A DNA stretch of 64,000 bases from Fluctibacter halophilus (GCF_020687825.1 NZ_JAJEWP010000006.1:62001-126000), one strand, 5' to 3'; counted from the first letter of the stretch, positions 39,505 through 48,585 are shown. Made by a program: numbers and translations. Notes: generated from the letters alone by a model not told the origin.

Positions 39505-40350
39505 ATGAAACTCATCATCATCAGCGGACGTTCAGGCTCAGGGAAATCGATTGCCCTGCGCTCGTTGGAAGATCTCGGTTACTATTGTGTTGACAATATT
39601 CCGGTCAACTTGCTTCCTACCCTGACCCACACCGTGGTTGATGAATACGATCAGGTCGCCGTCAGTATCGATGTGCGCAACTTGCCCAAAGATCCGCAGG
39701 AGCTGGTGGAGATACTCGATTATCTGCCCTCTACCTGGGACATGACCATCGTTTACCTGGACGCCAGTGACGACATGTTGCTGAAACGGTTCAGCGAAAC
39801 CCGACGACTTCACCCGCTGTCACGCCAGAACAAGTCGCTTAACGACGCCATTATGGCGGAAAGCCAGATGCTCGCGCCAATCGCCGAGCGTGCCGACCTA
39901 TACCTCGATACAGACAAACTGTCGGTTCACCAGTTGGCAGAACTGGTACGGGAACGTATTCTTGGTAAGAAAAGCTCTCGCCTGGTACTGGTGTTTGAAT
40001 CCTTTGGCTTCAAACACGGCATTCCCAAAGATGCTGACTATGTTTTTGATGCCCGCTTTCTGCCCAATCCCCATTGGGAACCGGATCTCAAACATCTAAC
40101 CGGTCTCGACACGCCGGTAGAAATCTTTCTCGGCTCACAACCCATTGTGACCAAATTTATCTGGCAAATCCAAAACCTGATTTCCACCTGGTTGCCCCAT
40201 CTGGAGCGCAACAATCGCAGTTATGTGACCGTGGCGATTGGTTGTACCGGTGGGCAGCATCGTTCGGTGTATGTGACGGAAATGCTGGCGCGCACCTTCT
40301 CAGCCTCCCATCCCGATGTACAAATTCGTCACCGGGAGTTAAACCGCTAG
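39505..40350 (+). CDS. rapZ: RNase adapter protein RapZ
   Basis: 281 residues. P-loop GRSGSGKSIALRSLEDLGYYCVDN starts at residue 8 (quoted only in part elsewhere), and the C-terminal domain has SFGFKHGIPKDADYVFDARFLPNP and GCTGGQHRSVYVTE. In E. coli RapZ binds glucosamine-6-phosphate and the sRNA GlmZ and guides it to RNase E, which lowers GlmS when amino sugar is plentiful. That links it to the envelope precursor genes upstream. Its TAG overlaps the ptsO GTG. Confidence 0.96.
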   Translation: MKLIIISGRSGSGKSIALRSLEDLGYYCVDNIPVNLLPTLTHTVVDEYDQVAVSIDVRNLPKDPQELVEILDYLPSTWDMTIVYLDASDDMLLKRFSETRRLHPLSRQNKSLNDAIMAESQMLAPIAERADLYLDTDKLSVHQLAELVRERILGKKSSRLVLVFESFGFKHGIPKDADYVFDARFLPNPHWEPDLKHLTGLDTPVEIFLGSQPIVTKFIWQIQNLISTWLPHLERNNRSYVTVAIGCTGGQHRSVYVTEMLARTFSASHPDVQIRHRELNR

Positions 40351-40622
40351 TGCGTATTGAGAAAACACTGACGATCATTAACAAACTGGGACTGCATGCC
40401 AGAGCAGCAACCCAATTGGTCAAGCTAGCACAGCAATATGACGCCGAAATCACTTTGATCCAGGGTGATAAACAGGCCTCAGCGTCCAGTGTGCTGGGTC
40501 TGATGATGCTGGAAAGTCATCAGGGAAAATCCGTCAAGGTGATCAGCGAAGGACCCGACGCAGAACCGGCCATGAGTGCAATTGAAACCCTGATCGTTGA
40601 ACGCTTCAACGAGGATGAATAG
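40350..40622 (+). CDS. ptsO: Phosphocarrier protein NPr (PtsO)
   Basis: 90 residues from a GTG at 40350 that overlaps the rapZ stop (TAGTG); the open frame reaches back into rapZ, but the HPr-fold start is here. The active-site His16 is in KLGLHARAATQLVKLA, with the regulatory-type segment SASSVLGLMMLESHQG later. NPr passes phosphate from PtsP to PtsN. The gene ends two bases before the convergent hybrid-sensor gene. Confidence 0.95.
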   Translation: MRIEKTLTIINKLGLHARAATQLVKLAQQYDAEITLIQGDKQASASSVLGLMMLESHQGKSVKVISEGPDAEPAMSAIETLIVERFNEDE

Positions 40623-40624
40623 CT

Positions 40625-43600
40625 TCACCCCTCTCCCCTCGCCTCCAGTGTCAGTCGGATGTATTCACTGGGACTCATACCAAACGCCTCGCGAAAACAA
40701 TTGGTAAAATAGGTTGGTGAACGGAACCCTACATCATAGGCGACTGTGGTGATTTGCAGCCCCGTCAACAAGCGCTTTTTAGCTTCTTGAAGGCGCTTAT
40801 TGCGCAGGTAATCGTTAAAATTGTAATCCGCCAATGCAGACAGTTTTCGGTTCAGTTGCCGGGTGCTGAAATTCAGCATCTGAGCGGCCTTTTCACGATT
40901 GAATTCAGGATCCGTATAGTGCGCAGCAACGGTAGTTTCAAAGCGTTCAAAAAATTGCCGCTCCCGTCGCTTTTCGAACGTGATAACGCTGTCGCTAACA
41001 ACCTCTTGACTGTCTTGTTGGCTAACTTGCTGATGTAAAGACCTTGCGATAAGCCGTCGCACATCAATCAAACGCCTGACCCTTGCCTCCAGTTCATGCA
41101 TCACAAAGGGCTTGGCAACAAAGTCATCCACATTCTGCTGCCAGCCTTTTATGCGACTATCCCGATCATTTCGGCCCGTGAGCAGGAGCAACGGAATATG
41201 TGATGTTGCATCATTGCTGCGCAGCGCCTCGCACAAGGCCAACCCCGACATCTCTGGCATGACGATGTCACTGATAACAATATCAGGCACGCTTTCGAGT
41301 GCCATCGCCAATGCCCGTCGACCATTGCAGCATGCTTGCACGCGATATTCCTGACTAAAGGTGTTGACCAGAAATGCTCTTAGCTCGGGCTCATCTTCGG
41401 CAATCAGCATGGTCGGCGCGAGCTGGTTGCCGCCCCTGCACTGTTGCGGCTCCCGGATCTCATTCGGTGCGCTCGGTGGCTTGTCAATTCCGGACAACAG
41501 AGCACCTTCTTCGCTGACACGGGTATCCGGTTGGGTCGCCAGTGGCAGCGACACGATAAAGGAGGTGCCACCACTGGACGTCGAGCGGACACTGATCGCC
41601 CCCCGTCCTTTTTCGACCATATCATGCACCACGCTTAACCCCACACCGCGGCCGTGTTGTTCAAGGCCATCCGGCAAACGTACCAGACGCTTAAAAATGC
41701 GTTGCAGCATCGAAGCCGGGATTGTGTGACCGGCATTCTGAACCCGCAACGACAGATGTTGATGGCACTGTTCGCTATAGACCAGAATGCATGAGTTTGG
41801 CGGCGCATATTTGCACGCGTTGGACAGCAGATTGACCACAACCTTATCAAAGCCGTCCACCGGTAAGTGAACAAAACCCTGACACAGATTAAACAGCAGG
41901 ATATTTTGGCCTCTGGAGGCGGCTAGAGGGCGACAGGACTCGACGATGTAGCCGAGGTTTTTATCCACCTGACATAAGGCCAGGATCTGCTCCTGTTCGG
42001 CTTTTTGCGCCAAATCAAGGATCTGGTCAACCAGGGTAATCAACCGTTGTGTACTTCGACTGATCAGACGGTGTTGTTGTTTGGCTTTGCTCGATGTCAG
42101 CAGCTTTTCCAGCACCGACAGCGGACCTGTCAGCAACGTCAGTGGCGTGCGTAATTCATGGCTTATATTGACAAACAACTGTTGTTTTTTGCGCAACATA
42201 TCGGCCACTTTGCGGTGACTCCGTGCCAATTCAATGGTGCGTTGGGAGACACTGTTTTCAAGGTGTTGGTTAAAACGCTGTAGACTCAGCAATCGCAACT
42301 TAAAAAACGCCCAAACCAGCATCACCGCGCACAACCCATACACGGCATAGCCAAAGCCACTGCTGAAAAAGGGTTGTGCGACCGTAAAGGACAGCCGGTG
42401 TATGAGCTGGACGTTATCTGCTTTGGGATTGATCCCCTGATATTCCAACTGGTAATCACCGGGAGCCAGCTTTCCATATCGAATGGTGTCGACACCCTGT
42501 TGAGTGGTCCAGGTCTCATCATAGCCCATCAACCGGTATGCCAGCCCACTGTCAGCCAGACGCCAACCCGGTGGCCGTTCAAAGCGCAGTTGCAAGCCGC
42601 GCATGTCACTGTCCAGTAAGTGGCTCCCCTGTTCATGCTCAATATTGCGATAACAGGCTGTTTCACGGCCTTCCCGTTCGACACAGAATGCGCTAAGCGC
42701 GATATTCACGGAGCGGGCTGCCTTTTGCTGCAGGTATGCAGAATATACCTGGGTGTCCAACCAATAAGTCAGGTGATCGCCGGCCAACAACACATTCTGT
42801 CCGACCTTAAGGGAAGCAGTAAATTCGAAGTCGGTATCATACACCCCGTCACTTTCTCCCAGCGGGATCCAGCGGGAAGTGGAGTTCCGTACCCAGAACG
42901 CACCTTGATTCGACAATACCCAAGCCTGCTGTCCGGTGTGAATCACATCACGCACGAAAAAGCCCGCACTGTGCGTCGTACTTTGCCATTCGCCACTGTC
43001 CAGGGCCAGCCTGCCAAGTCCCTGTCCATGGGTACAGATGGCCACAGCATTGTCTGCAGTAGCGTAGCCACAGGTGGGCACGACCCGCGGAATGGTAAAC
43101 GTCTGTACAATGCCCTTTGGCGCCACCATCAATGCACGTTGATCGCGGCCAATTAACAACGCATTGCCATTGTTGAGGGCTACCGCAACCTCAAAGCTTC
43201 CATCGGTGACTGGGTGTGCGGAAGCGCTCTGCCCTTCTTGCATCTGTAGCCGCACCACCCGAGGTTGTGCGCCTCGTTGAGTCACGTAAAGGTTATCTCC
43301 GACTACCGCCAATGCCGCAATGTCGTCACCGCCAAAGGTGTCTCCACTGACCCGTATCGGATGGGCTGAGAGTGTTTCACCATTCCAGTCGAACACCACC
43401 AAACCTTTGCCGCTAATGGCCGCGATTGCACGGGTATCCGACATGGATACGACGGCATCGACATAACCAATATCATCCAACAGGGGTTGCGCAGACAAGC
43501 TCTTGGGCTCAAACCGATAAATACTGTCACCATGGGCGATGAACACGGCTTGCTCAAGCACGAACGATGCATCGACATTGATCAGCGGTTCTCCGTCAGG

Positions 43601-44614
43601 CCCACTGATCAAACCGATACCATTGCGGGGATGGGGCAAGAATGACATCCCGTTAACGTTGTCCAGAATGGCCAACCCGTCATCATCCACTTCAACCACG
43701 TGAGAAATGGCATGCGTTGCTTGTCGAGTGCCAAAGGGTAAAAACACCTCACCTAATGGGTGCAGGCGGCACAGTCTGTCACCATACGCCAGGGTATGAC
43801 CATTCTTTAGCACCCTGACGCCATGCAGGGTCGTCAAAGGGCATTGTTGCAGACTGATATCGATGGATTGGAATGAACTGGCAGTTTCAGTGGGCGGCGG
43901 ATAGTGCAACAGATGCTCGCCCTCGACATGCCATAACCCGCCGGAATTATCCATAATCAAGGGGCTGGGTTTTTCACTGGCTGATGGTGAACCAACTGGA
44001 TAACAAGACCTTACCTGACCGCTTACCCTGCAGTGTTTGCCTGTCCGGGTCAGGTAGACGACATCTCCGTCGCTGGCGGACACCTGCTGAACATCCTGGG
44101 CTATAGGCTCAATCTCGATCACCTGCTTGCCGATGCCAAAGCGGTAGAGCCCATCACCACACAAGCCGACATATTCACTCCCTTTAACCCGCAACAGCCC
44201 ATGACATTGATTGGAAGACAGCCCCTGACGTTGATCGATCACTTGCACTGTTCGCGTCAAGGGGTTGTACAACATCAATCCGCCACTGAGCGTGGCCAAC
44301 AGGACGGTTTCAGCATCATGTTCTGCCACTCGCCAAACAACATAAGGGAAGCGCTCAGGGTGATAAGCGATATGGGTATTTTTGTCACCATAGCGTAACT
44401 GAGACAGTCCGTTTTCACTGGCCTGCCATAGGGAATCCCGTCCTGGCGACAACGCATACACAATCCCGGACGTCACAGACTGGCTTGGTTGCGCTGGCAA
44501 TACCTGGGTCGGCAGCGCTTGGCGCTCAATGCTGACGGCCTTTGCATCAGGGCCATACAATAGAAAACACAACAGCAGGTAGGTGCTTGCTGAGCAGATG
44601 TCTCGATTTTTCAT
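40625..44614 (-). CDS. Hybrid two-component sensor: periplasmic propeller, histidine kinase, receiver and AraC output in one chain
   Basis: 1329 residues. Order: signal peptide (1-26); periplasmic two-component-propeller-like repeats to about residue 640 (LWQASENGLSQLRYG, GGLWHVEGEHLLHY); a Y_Y_Y-type domain (ITYG/KLAPGDYQLEYQGINPKA); transmembrane helix (GYAVYGLCAVMLVWAFFKL); HisKA with phosphorylatable His819 (NISHELRTPLTLL); HATPase with VVNLLSNACKYAPP and GRGVGLSVVHDMVEKG; a receiver with Asp1074, phosphoacceptor Asp1116 (SDIVMPEMSG) and Lys1168; and a C-terminal AraC HTH (LTGLQITTVAYDVGFRSPTYFTNCFRE). This architecture is the hybrid two-component type best known from Bacteroidetes, where it senses glycan breakdown products. 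No glycan genes adjoin it. All key residues appear intact. Confidence 0.94.
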   Translation of the reverse strand: MKNRDICSASTYLLLCFLLYGPDAKAVSIERQALPTQVLPAQPSQSVTSGIVYALSPGRDSLWQASENGLSQLRYGDKNTHIAYHPERFPYVVWRVAEHDAETVLLATLSGGLMLYNPLTRTVQVIDQRQGLSSNQCHGLLRVKGSEYVGLCGDGLYRFGIGKQVIEIEPIAQDVQQVSASDGDVVYLTRTGKHCRVSGQVRSCYPVGSPSASEKPSPLIMDNSGGLWHVEGEHLLHYPPPTETASSFQSIDISLQQCPLTTLHGVRVLKNGHTLAYGDRLCRLHPLGEVFLPFGTRQATHAISHVVEVDDDGLAILDNVNGMSFLPHPRNGIGLISGPDGEPLINVDASFVLEQAVFIAHGDSIYRFEPKSLSAQPLLDDIGYVDAVVSMSDTRAIAAISGKGLVVFDWNGETLSAHPIRVSGDTFGGDDIAALAVVGDNLYVTQRGAQPRVVRLQMQEGQSASAHPVTDGSFEVAVALNNGNALLIGRDQRALMVAPKGIVQTFTIPRVVPTCGYATADNAVAICTHGQGLGRLALDSGEWQSTTHSAGFFVRDVIHTGQQAWVLSNQGAFWVRNSTSRWIPLGESDGVYDTDFEFTASLKVGQNVLLAGDHLTYWLDTQVYSAYLQQKAARSVNIALSAFCVEREGRETACYRNIEHEQGSHLLDSDMRGLQLRFERPPGWRLADSGLAYRLMGYDETWTTQQGVDTIRYGKLAPGDYQLEYQGINPKADNVQLIHRLSFTVAQPFFSSGFGYAVYGLCAVMLVWAFFKLRLLSLQRFNQHLENSVSQRTIELARSHRKVADMLRKKQQLFVNISHELRTPLTLLTGPLSVLEKLLTSSKAKQQHRLISRSTQRLITLVDQILDLAQKAEQEQILALCQVDKNLGYIVESCRPLAASRGQNILLFNLCQGFVHLPVDGFDKVVVNLLSNACKYAPPNSCILVYSEQCHQHLSLRVQNAGHTIPASMLQRIFKRLVRLPDGLEQHGRGVGLSVVHDMVEKGRGAISVRSTSSGGTSFIVSLPLATQPDTRVSEEGALLSGIDKPPSAPNEIREPQQCRGGNQLAPTMLIAEDEPELRAFLVNTFSQEYRVQACCNGRRALAMALESVPDIVISDIVMPEMSGLALCEALRSNDATSHIPLLLLTGRNDRDSRIKGWQQNVDDFVAKPFVMHELEARVRRLIDVRRLIARSLHQQVSQQDSQEVVSDSVITFEKRRERQFFERFETTVAAHYTDPEFNREKAAQMLNFSTRQLNRKLSALADYNFNDYLRNKRLQEAKKRLLTGLQITTVAYDVGFRSPTYFTNCFREAFGMSPSEYIRLTLEARGEG

Positions 44615-44706
44615 TCACTTGTCCCAATTCATGGGGTGAGATGCCTCACACCTTGCATACTTACTCGTGTTTCGACACACGTTCTATCCTAGAAAGGGAC
44701 AATCAA
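44615..44706. promoter_or_regulatory. Divergent control region between the hybrid sensor and the small peptide gene
   Basis: These 92 bases separate two divergent start codons. A short stem CGTGT-TTCG-ACACG-like element lies near 44667-44680, and a TATCCT -10-like hexamer at 44685-44690 faces the peptide gene, with no good -35. A binding site for the sensor's AraC domain would be expected here; I cannot define one. Confidence 0.35.
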
Positions 44707-44898
44707 ATGCAAGACAGTAAAACAAATAGCAAAAGCAACACCATCAAGCAAATTGATGGCAAATATTTATGCCATATTTACGGTGGCACGCAAAATCACC
44801 AGAGCGTCTCGGACGCATCAGTCTGTCCGCTGCTGCGTGGGGCTGAATCGGCTGATCACAGTACGCCACAAAAGCCCCCCAAACCGATCGGCCTGTAA
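44707..44898 (+). CDS. Small peptide with double-glycine-leader-like N-terminus, unknown function
   Basis: 63 residues from an ATG with AAAGGGA eight to ten bases upstream. Residues 1-27 are polar and end in KYLCHIYGG; relative to the Gly26-Gly27 pair, hydrophobic residues fall at -4 (Ile), -7 (Leu) and -12 (Ile), as in leaders cut by C39-type peptidase exporters. The acidic -8 residue usual in such leaders is Tyr here. The predicted 36-residue mature part has one Cys, many Ser/His and a Pro-rich end (PQKPPKPIGL). I recognise no family. No exporter is adjacent. It is divergent from the hybrid sensor. Alternative reading: an unrelated small cytoplasmic protein. Confidence 0.5.
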   Translation: MQDSKTNSKSNTIKQIDGKYLCHIYGGTQNHQSVSDASVCPLLRGAESADHSTPQKPPKPIGL

Positions 44899-44980
44899 AT
44901 CTGAGTTTCGACGTATCGCTACACCTCCGAGGTCTGTTTAGTTATACTTTCGCTTTTTTATCCTCCGAGACGCTCGTGGT

Positions 44981-45886
44981 ATGTTGAAACAGATCGGTTA
45001 CGCCTTACGTGGCAGTTGCTCAGCGGTGTTGTATGTGCTCAACACCTTGGTATGGGCAACCCCCATATTTATTCTGTCTTTTTTTAAACTCATTCCGGTG
45101 ACTCGCTGGCGCACCGCCATTTCGGGCGTGCTGGATCGCTGTGCCACAGCTTGGATAGGTGGAAACACACTGAACCAGCGGCTGTTCAGTCGAATCAAAT
45201 GGGATGTTCAAGGCATCGAAGGATTAACCCGACAAGACTGGTATCTGGTCATCGCCAATCACCAATCCTGGGTGGATATCCTGGTGTTGCAGCGCCACTT
45301 CAATCGCAAAATTCCGTTCCTGAAGTTTTTTCTAAAGCGTGAATTGATTTGGGTGCCGGTGCTCGGGCTTGCCTGGTGGGCGCTGGATTTTCCCTTTATG
45401 CGCCGTTACAGCAAAGCCTACCTGACCAAACACCCACACCTGAAAGGGAAAGATCTGGAAACCACGCGCAAAGCGTGCGAAAAATTTCGCAATAAGCCGG
45501 TCAGTATCATGAATTTTGTCGAAGGCACCCGGATTACACAGCTAAAGCACAAATTGCAGGATTCACCTTTCCAGCACCTGTTGAAACCCCGCGCAGGGGG
45601 CATGGCTTTCGTGTTAAGCGTAATGGGTTCGCAATTGCACAAATTGCTTGATGTGACGATCAACTATCCTCAGGGGATCCCCAGTTTCTGGGATTTTATC
45701 TGTGGTAAAGTGAAACACGTGCAAGTGCGGGTTAATGTCCACCCTATTGACGAACTGTTACGCAACAACGTATTTTCGATGGATTACTTTGATAATCCAG
45801 AACAACGTGCCCGCTTTCAGGCGTGGCTGAACGAACTCTGGCAACAAAAAGACGCGACCATGACGTCTCTTGCAGCAACCCGGTAG
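44981..45886 (+). CDS. YihG-like 1-acyl-glycerol-3-phosphate acyltransferase, copy 1
   Basis: 301 residues. N-terminal hydrophobic segments (about 15-38) precede the PlsC-type acyltransferase domain with catalytic NHQSWVDILVL (HX4D), the binding motif KFFLKRELIWVPVLGLAWWALDFPFM (shown here only as landmarks) and FVEGTRITQLKH. The family acylates lysophosphatidic acid or cardiolipin/PG-type lysolipids at the inner membrane; YihG prefers particular chain lengths in E. coli. It is followed four bases later by a paralogue with the same layout. Confidence 0.9.
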   Translation: MLKQIGYALRGSCSAVLYVLNTLVWATPIFILSFFKLIPVTRWRTAISGVLDRCATAWIGGNTLNQRLFSRIKWDVQGIEGLTRQDWYLVIANHQSWVDILVLQRHFNRKIPFLKFFLKRELIWVPVLGLAWWALDFPFMRRYSKAYLTKHPHLKGKDLETTRKACEKFRNKPVSIMNFVEGTRITQLKHKLQDSPFQHLLKPRAGGMAFVLSVMGSQLHKLLDVTINYPQGIPSFWDFICGKVKHVQVRVNVHPIDELLRNNVFSMDYFDNPEQRARFQAWLNELWQQKDATMTSLAATR

Positions 45887-45890
45887 TCCT

Positions 45891-46790
45891 ATGTTAAGTT
45901 TTTTACCCGCAATTCTTATTTTCCCCTTACATATGCTGTTGCAAGTGGCCAACCTGGCACTGTGGGGCGGTCTTATCATCCTGTTGGGCCTGGTAAAGGT
46001 AGTACTGCCGATCCCTGCGCTACATAACCTGCTGAATCCGCTGATGAACCGCATGATGCTGTGTTTCGGTGTTTGCAGTGTCGCACTGATCAAGCTAACC
46101 AATCGGGTGGAGTGGGACTGCACCATCAAAGGTGAGCTCAGCAAGGACAACTGGTACCTGATGATGCCCAATCACCTTAGCTGGCTGGACATTATCCTGC
46201 TGATTGAATTGGCCGCCAACCGCTTCCCCGCACCGAAGTTTTTCCTCAAAAAGGAGCTTATATGGGTGCCCTTCGTCGGTCTGGGCGCCTGGGCACTGGA
46301 CATGCCCTTCATGCAGCGTTATAGCCGCGCATTTATCGAAAAATACCCACACCTGAAAGGCAAAGACATTGAAACCACTCGCAAGTCCTGCGAGAAATTC
46401 CGCGAAACCCCCACCACCGTGATTAACTTTGTCGAAGGCAGCCGTTACACGCCGCAGAAACATCGTCAACGTAACAGTCCGTTTCAGTACCTGCTGCCAC
46501 CGAAAGCCGGTGGTGTCGCTTTTACGCTCGCCGCCATGGGCGAACTGTTCACCAATATTCTGGACGTCACATTGCTGTATCCCGACAACGCCAACCATCC
46601 AATGATGGACATGCTCAGTGGCCGCCTCAATCGGGTTGTAGTCCACGTCGAAGTATTACCGGTTGATGAGCGGATGATCGGCGATTACTTCAACGATGAA
46701 ACGTTCAAGATGCGCTTTCAGCAATGGTTGAATGGGTTGTGGGAAAGCAAGGACAAGTTAATTGATCAGTTGATAGGAGCAATGCGTTGA
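45891..46790 (+). CDS. yihG: YihG-like 1-acyl-glycerol-3-phosphate acyltransferase, copy 2
   Basis: 299 residues from the ATG at 45891. The HX4D motif is NHLSWLDIILL, followed by KYPHLKGKDIETTRKSCEKFRE and FVEGSRYTPQKHRQRNSPFQ, which closely track E. coli YihG; the C-terminus QQWLNGLWESKDKLIDQL also matches. Copy 2 is thus the likely YihG orthologue and copy 1 a diverged tandem duplicate (KDLETTRKACEKFRN in the same place). Its stop codon is overlapped by the start of the mechanosensitive channel gene. Confidence 0.9.
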   Translation: MLSFLPAILIFPLHMLLQVANLALWGGLIILLGLVKVVLPIPALHNLLNPLMNRMMLCFGVCSVALIKLTNRVEWDCTIKGELSKDNWYLMMPNHLSWLDIILLIELAANRFPAPKFFLKKELIWVPFVGLGAWALDMPFMQRYSRAFIEKYPHLKGKDIETTRKSCEKFRETPTTVINFVEGSRYTPQKHRQRNSPFQYLLPPKAGGVAFTLAAMGELFTNILDVTLLYPDNANHPMMDMLSGRLNRVVVHVEVLPVDERMIGDYFNDETFKMRFQQWLNGLWESKDKLIDQLIGAMR

Positions 46791-48043
46791 CCGATTTGTC
46801 GACCCTGACCAGCCTGATCCACCAGGCAATGAGCGCTGTGGGTATTTCAACTGAAGCCCACTCCATACTGTATCAGAGTACGGCCTTGGCAATCATGCTT
46901 GTACTGGCACTGGTAACCTTGCTGATTGCCCGTTGGGTCATGCAAAGCGCCGTATCACGGGTGGTAAAACGCAGTCGAAACACCTGGGACGATGAGCTCG
47001 AGAAGCACCGCTTCTTCCGACGCTGTGCCCACGTGGTTCCCGCAGTGCTTATCTACCTTCTGGCACCACAGTTGCTGCAAGCCGAAAGCTTTCTGCTATT
47101 GCTGCTCAACAAGGCAACGGTGATTTACCTTATCCTCGCCATGGTGCTGGCAGGCAGTGCGTTGTTCAACACCGTGGAAGACGTCTACAACACGTCCTCC
47201 ATGGCTCAGCGCGCCCCTATTACCGGTTTTATCCAGGTCGGCAAGTTATTGTTGGTGATAGTGGCAGGCCTGCTGATCATGGCGACCTTACTCGACAAGT
47301 CCCCGCTGTTACTGCTATCCGGACTGGGCGCGGTTACCGCGATTCTGCTGCTGTTATTCAAAGATACCATTCTGGGGTTTGTGGCCGGCATACAGATTGC
47401 CGCCAACCGTATGGTAAACACCGGCGATTGGATAGAGATGCCCAAGTACGGCGCTGACGGGACTGTCCTGCAGGTGGGACTGACAACGGTAAAAGTGCAA
47501 AACTGGGACAACACCATTTCCACCATCCCAACCTATGCCCTGATCAGCGATCCGGTCAAAAACTGGCGAGGCATGTCGGAATCGGGCGGGCGTCGTATAA
47601 AACGGTCTGTGCTGATCGACATTCAAAGCATTCGCTTCTGCACCGAAGAGACGTTGTCGCAGTACAAAAAAATCCGCCACATTAATCGCTATCTGCAAGA
47701 CAAACTGTCCGATCTGCAGGCGTTTCACCAGCAACAGGACATCGATGAGAATGATTTGCTCAATGCCCGCCGCCTCACCAACATCGGAACGTTTCGCGCC
47801 TATATCAGGGCGTATTTACAAGCGCATCCCGGGATCAATCAGGACATGACATTGATGGTACGCCAACTGGCGCCAACCGAAATGGGATTGCCGTTAGAAA
47901 TTTATTGCTTCAGCAATGATAAGAACTGGGTCAATTACGAAGGGATACAGGCCGATATATTCGACCACTTATTGGCCATGTTGCCGTTGTTCGATTTGCG
48001 CGCCTACCAACGGGTCAGTGACCGTGACGCCGCTGAACGCTGA
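46787..48043 (+). CDS. MscS-family mechanosensitive channel of the YbdG (MscM) type
   Basis: 418 residues from a TTG start, supported by AGGAG seven bases upstream (46775-46779) and a TTGA overlap with the preceding stop; the next ATG is 14 codons in. Four or five transmembrane helices cover residues 25-210. The pore-lining TM3 and beta-domain are seen in LLLLSGLGAVTAILLLLFKDTILGF and GDWIEMPKYGADGTVLQVGLTTVKVQNWDNT (landmarks only). Length and the YbdG-specific insertion SGGRRIKRSVLIDIQSI point to YbdG rather than MscS. It protects cells during osmotic downshock. Confidence 0.9.
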   Translation: MTDLSTLTSLIHQAMSAVGISTEAHSILYQSTALAIMLVLALVTLLIARWVMQSAVSRVVKRSRNTWDDELEKHRFFRRCAHVVPAVLIYLLAPQLLQAESFLLLLLNKATVIYLILAMVLAGSALFNTVEDVYNTSSMAQRAPITGFIQVGKLLLVIVAGLLIMATLLDKSPLLLLSGLGAVTAILLLLFKDTILGFVAGIQIAANRMVNTGDWIEMPKYGADGTVLQVGLTTVKVQNWDNTISTIPTYALISDPVKNWRGMSESGGRRIKRSVLIDIQSIRFCTEETLSQYKKIRHINRYLQDKLSDLQAFHQQQDIDENDLLNARRLTNIGTFRAYIRAYLQAHPGINQDMTLMVRQLAPTEMGLPLEIYCFSNDKNWVNYEGIQADIFDHLLAMLPLFDLRAYQRVSDRDAAER

Positions 48044-48101
48044 TTCACATCACACAACAGCAATGGGCACGACACAAGACGCGCGTGCCCTTAGCGGTTG
48101 C

Positions 48102-48299
48102 TTACCAGACCAATGCAACGGTCAGTACGATACCCACAACCAGTGCAGAGATACCGAAAAAGCCGTATTCGACCTTTTCTTTCATGCCACTGCCCGCAGC
48201 GGCAGGCTGAGGCAACAGACCCATGATGATACTGCTAATCCCCAACACGAATGCGACAACCGTCGCGCCGAAAAGAAACGCTTCACCCCAAGCAGCCAT
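48102..48299 (-). CDS. Small two-helix membrane protein of unknown function
   Basis: 65 residues from the ATG at 48299, which has GGGAG five bases upstream; 14 upstream codons are open but unsupported. Two transmembrane helices (about 7-28 and 45-64) flank a short loop with LPQPAAAGSGMKEKVEYG. I recognise no named family. It is convergent with the mechanosensitive channel gene. A GGGCACG/CGTGCCC inverted repeat with a 12-base loop lies between their stops (about 48064-48089), without a T-run. Confidence 0.65.
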   Translation of the reverse strand: MAAWGEAFLFGATVVAFVLGISSIIMGLLPQPAAAGSGMKEKVEYGFFGISALVVGIVLTVALVW

Positions 48300-48585
48300 A
48301 CAGACTCCCAATTGTTTAACCGGATTAAAATCGGCGCCCATTATGCCTCAATCTGACCGGCAAGGGGAATGATCTGCATCAATTTATCTATTTGCGATGC
48401 GCAGTGACCGCGTTAACAATGTGGTGAAAACCACTATTGATTGGCCAATTATCCTACTTCTTCTCTCGTTAGTCCTTTGAAAAATTCCCACGCAAATCAT
48501 CAAATGATTGTTTTTTATGGATATTTCTTGATTGGCGCAGGTATTGCTTTTGGTTGTAAACATCGAGCAATCAGGAATGACACAG
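48300..48585. other. 286-base gap upstream of the yggN-like gene
   Basis: The longest gene-free stretch in the window, between two divergent genes. It holds an AATCAT-CAA-ATGATT inverted repeat near 48496-48510 that could be a regulator site. No convincing RNA gene, riboswitch or open frame with a ribosome-binding site is visible. Confidence 0.5.

Noticed and set aside
48064-48089. GGGCACG/CGTGCCC inverted repeat after the mechanosensitive channel gene
   Set aside because: The 12-base loop and the lack of a T-run make it a poor terminator; kept only as a remark on the neighbouring gene.
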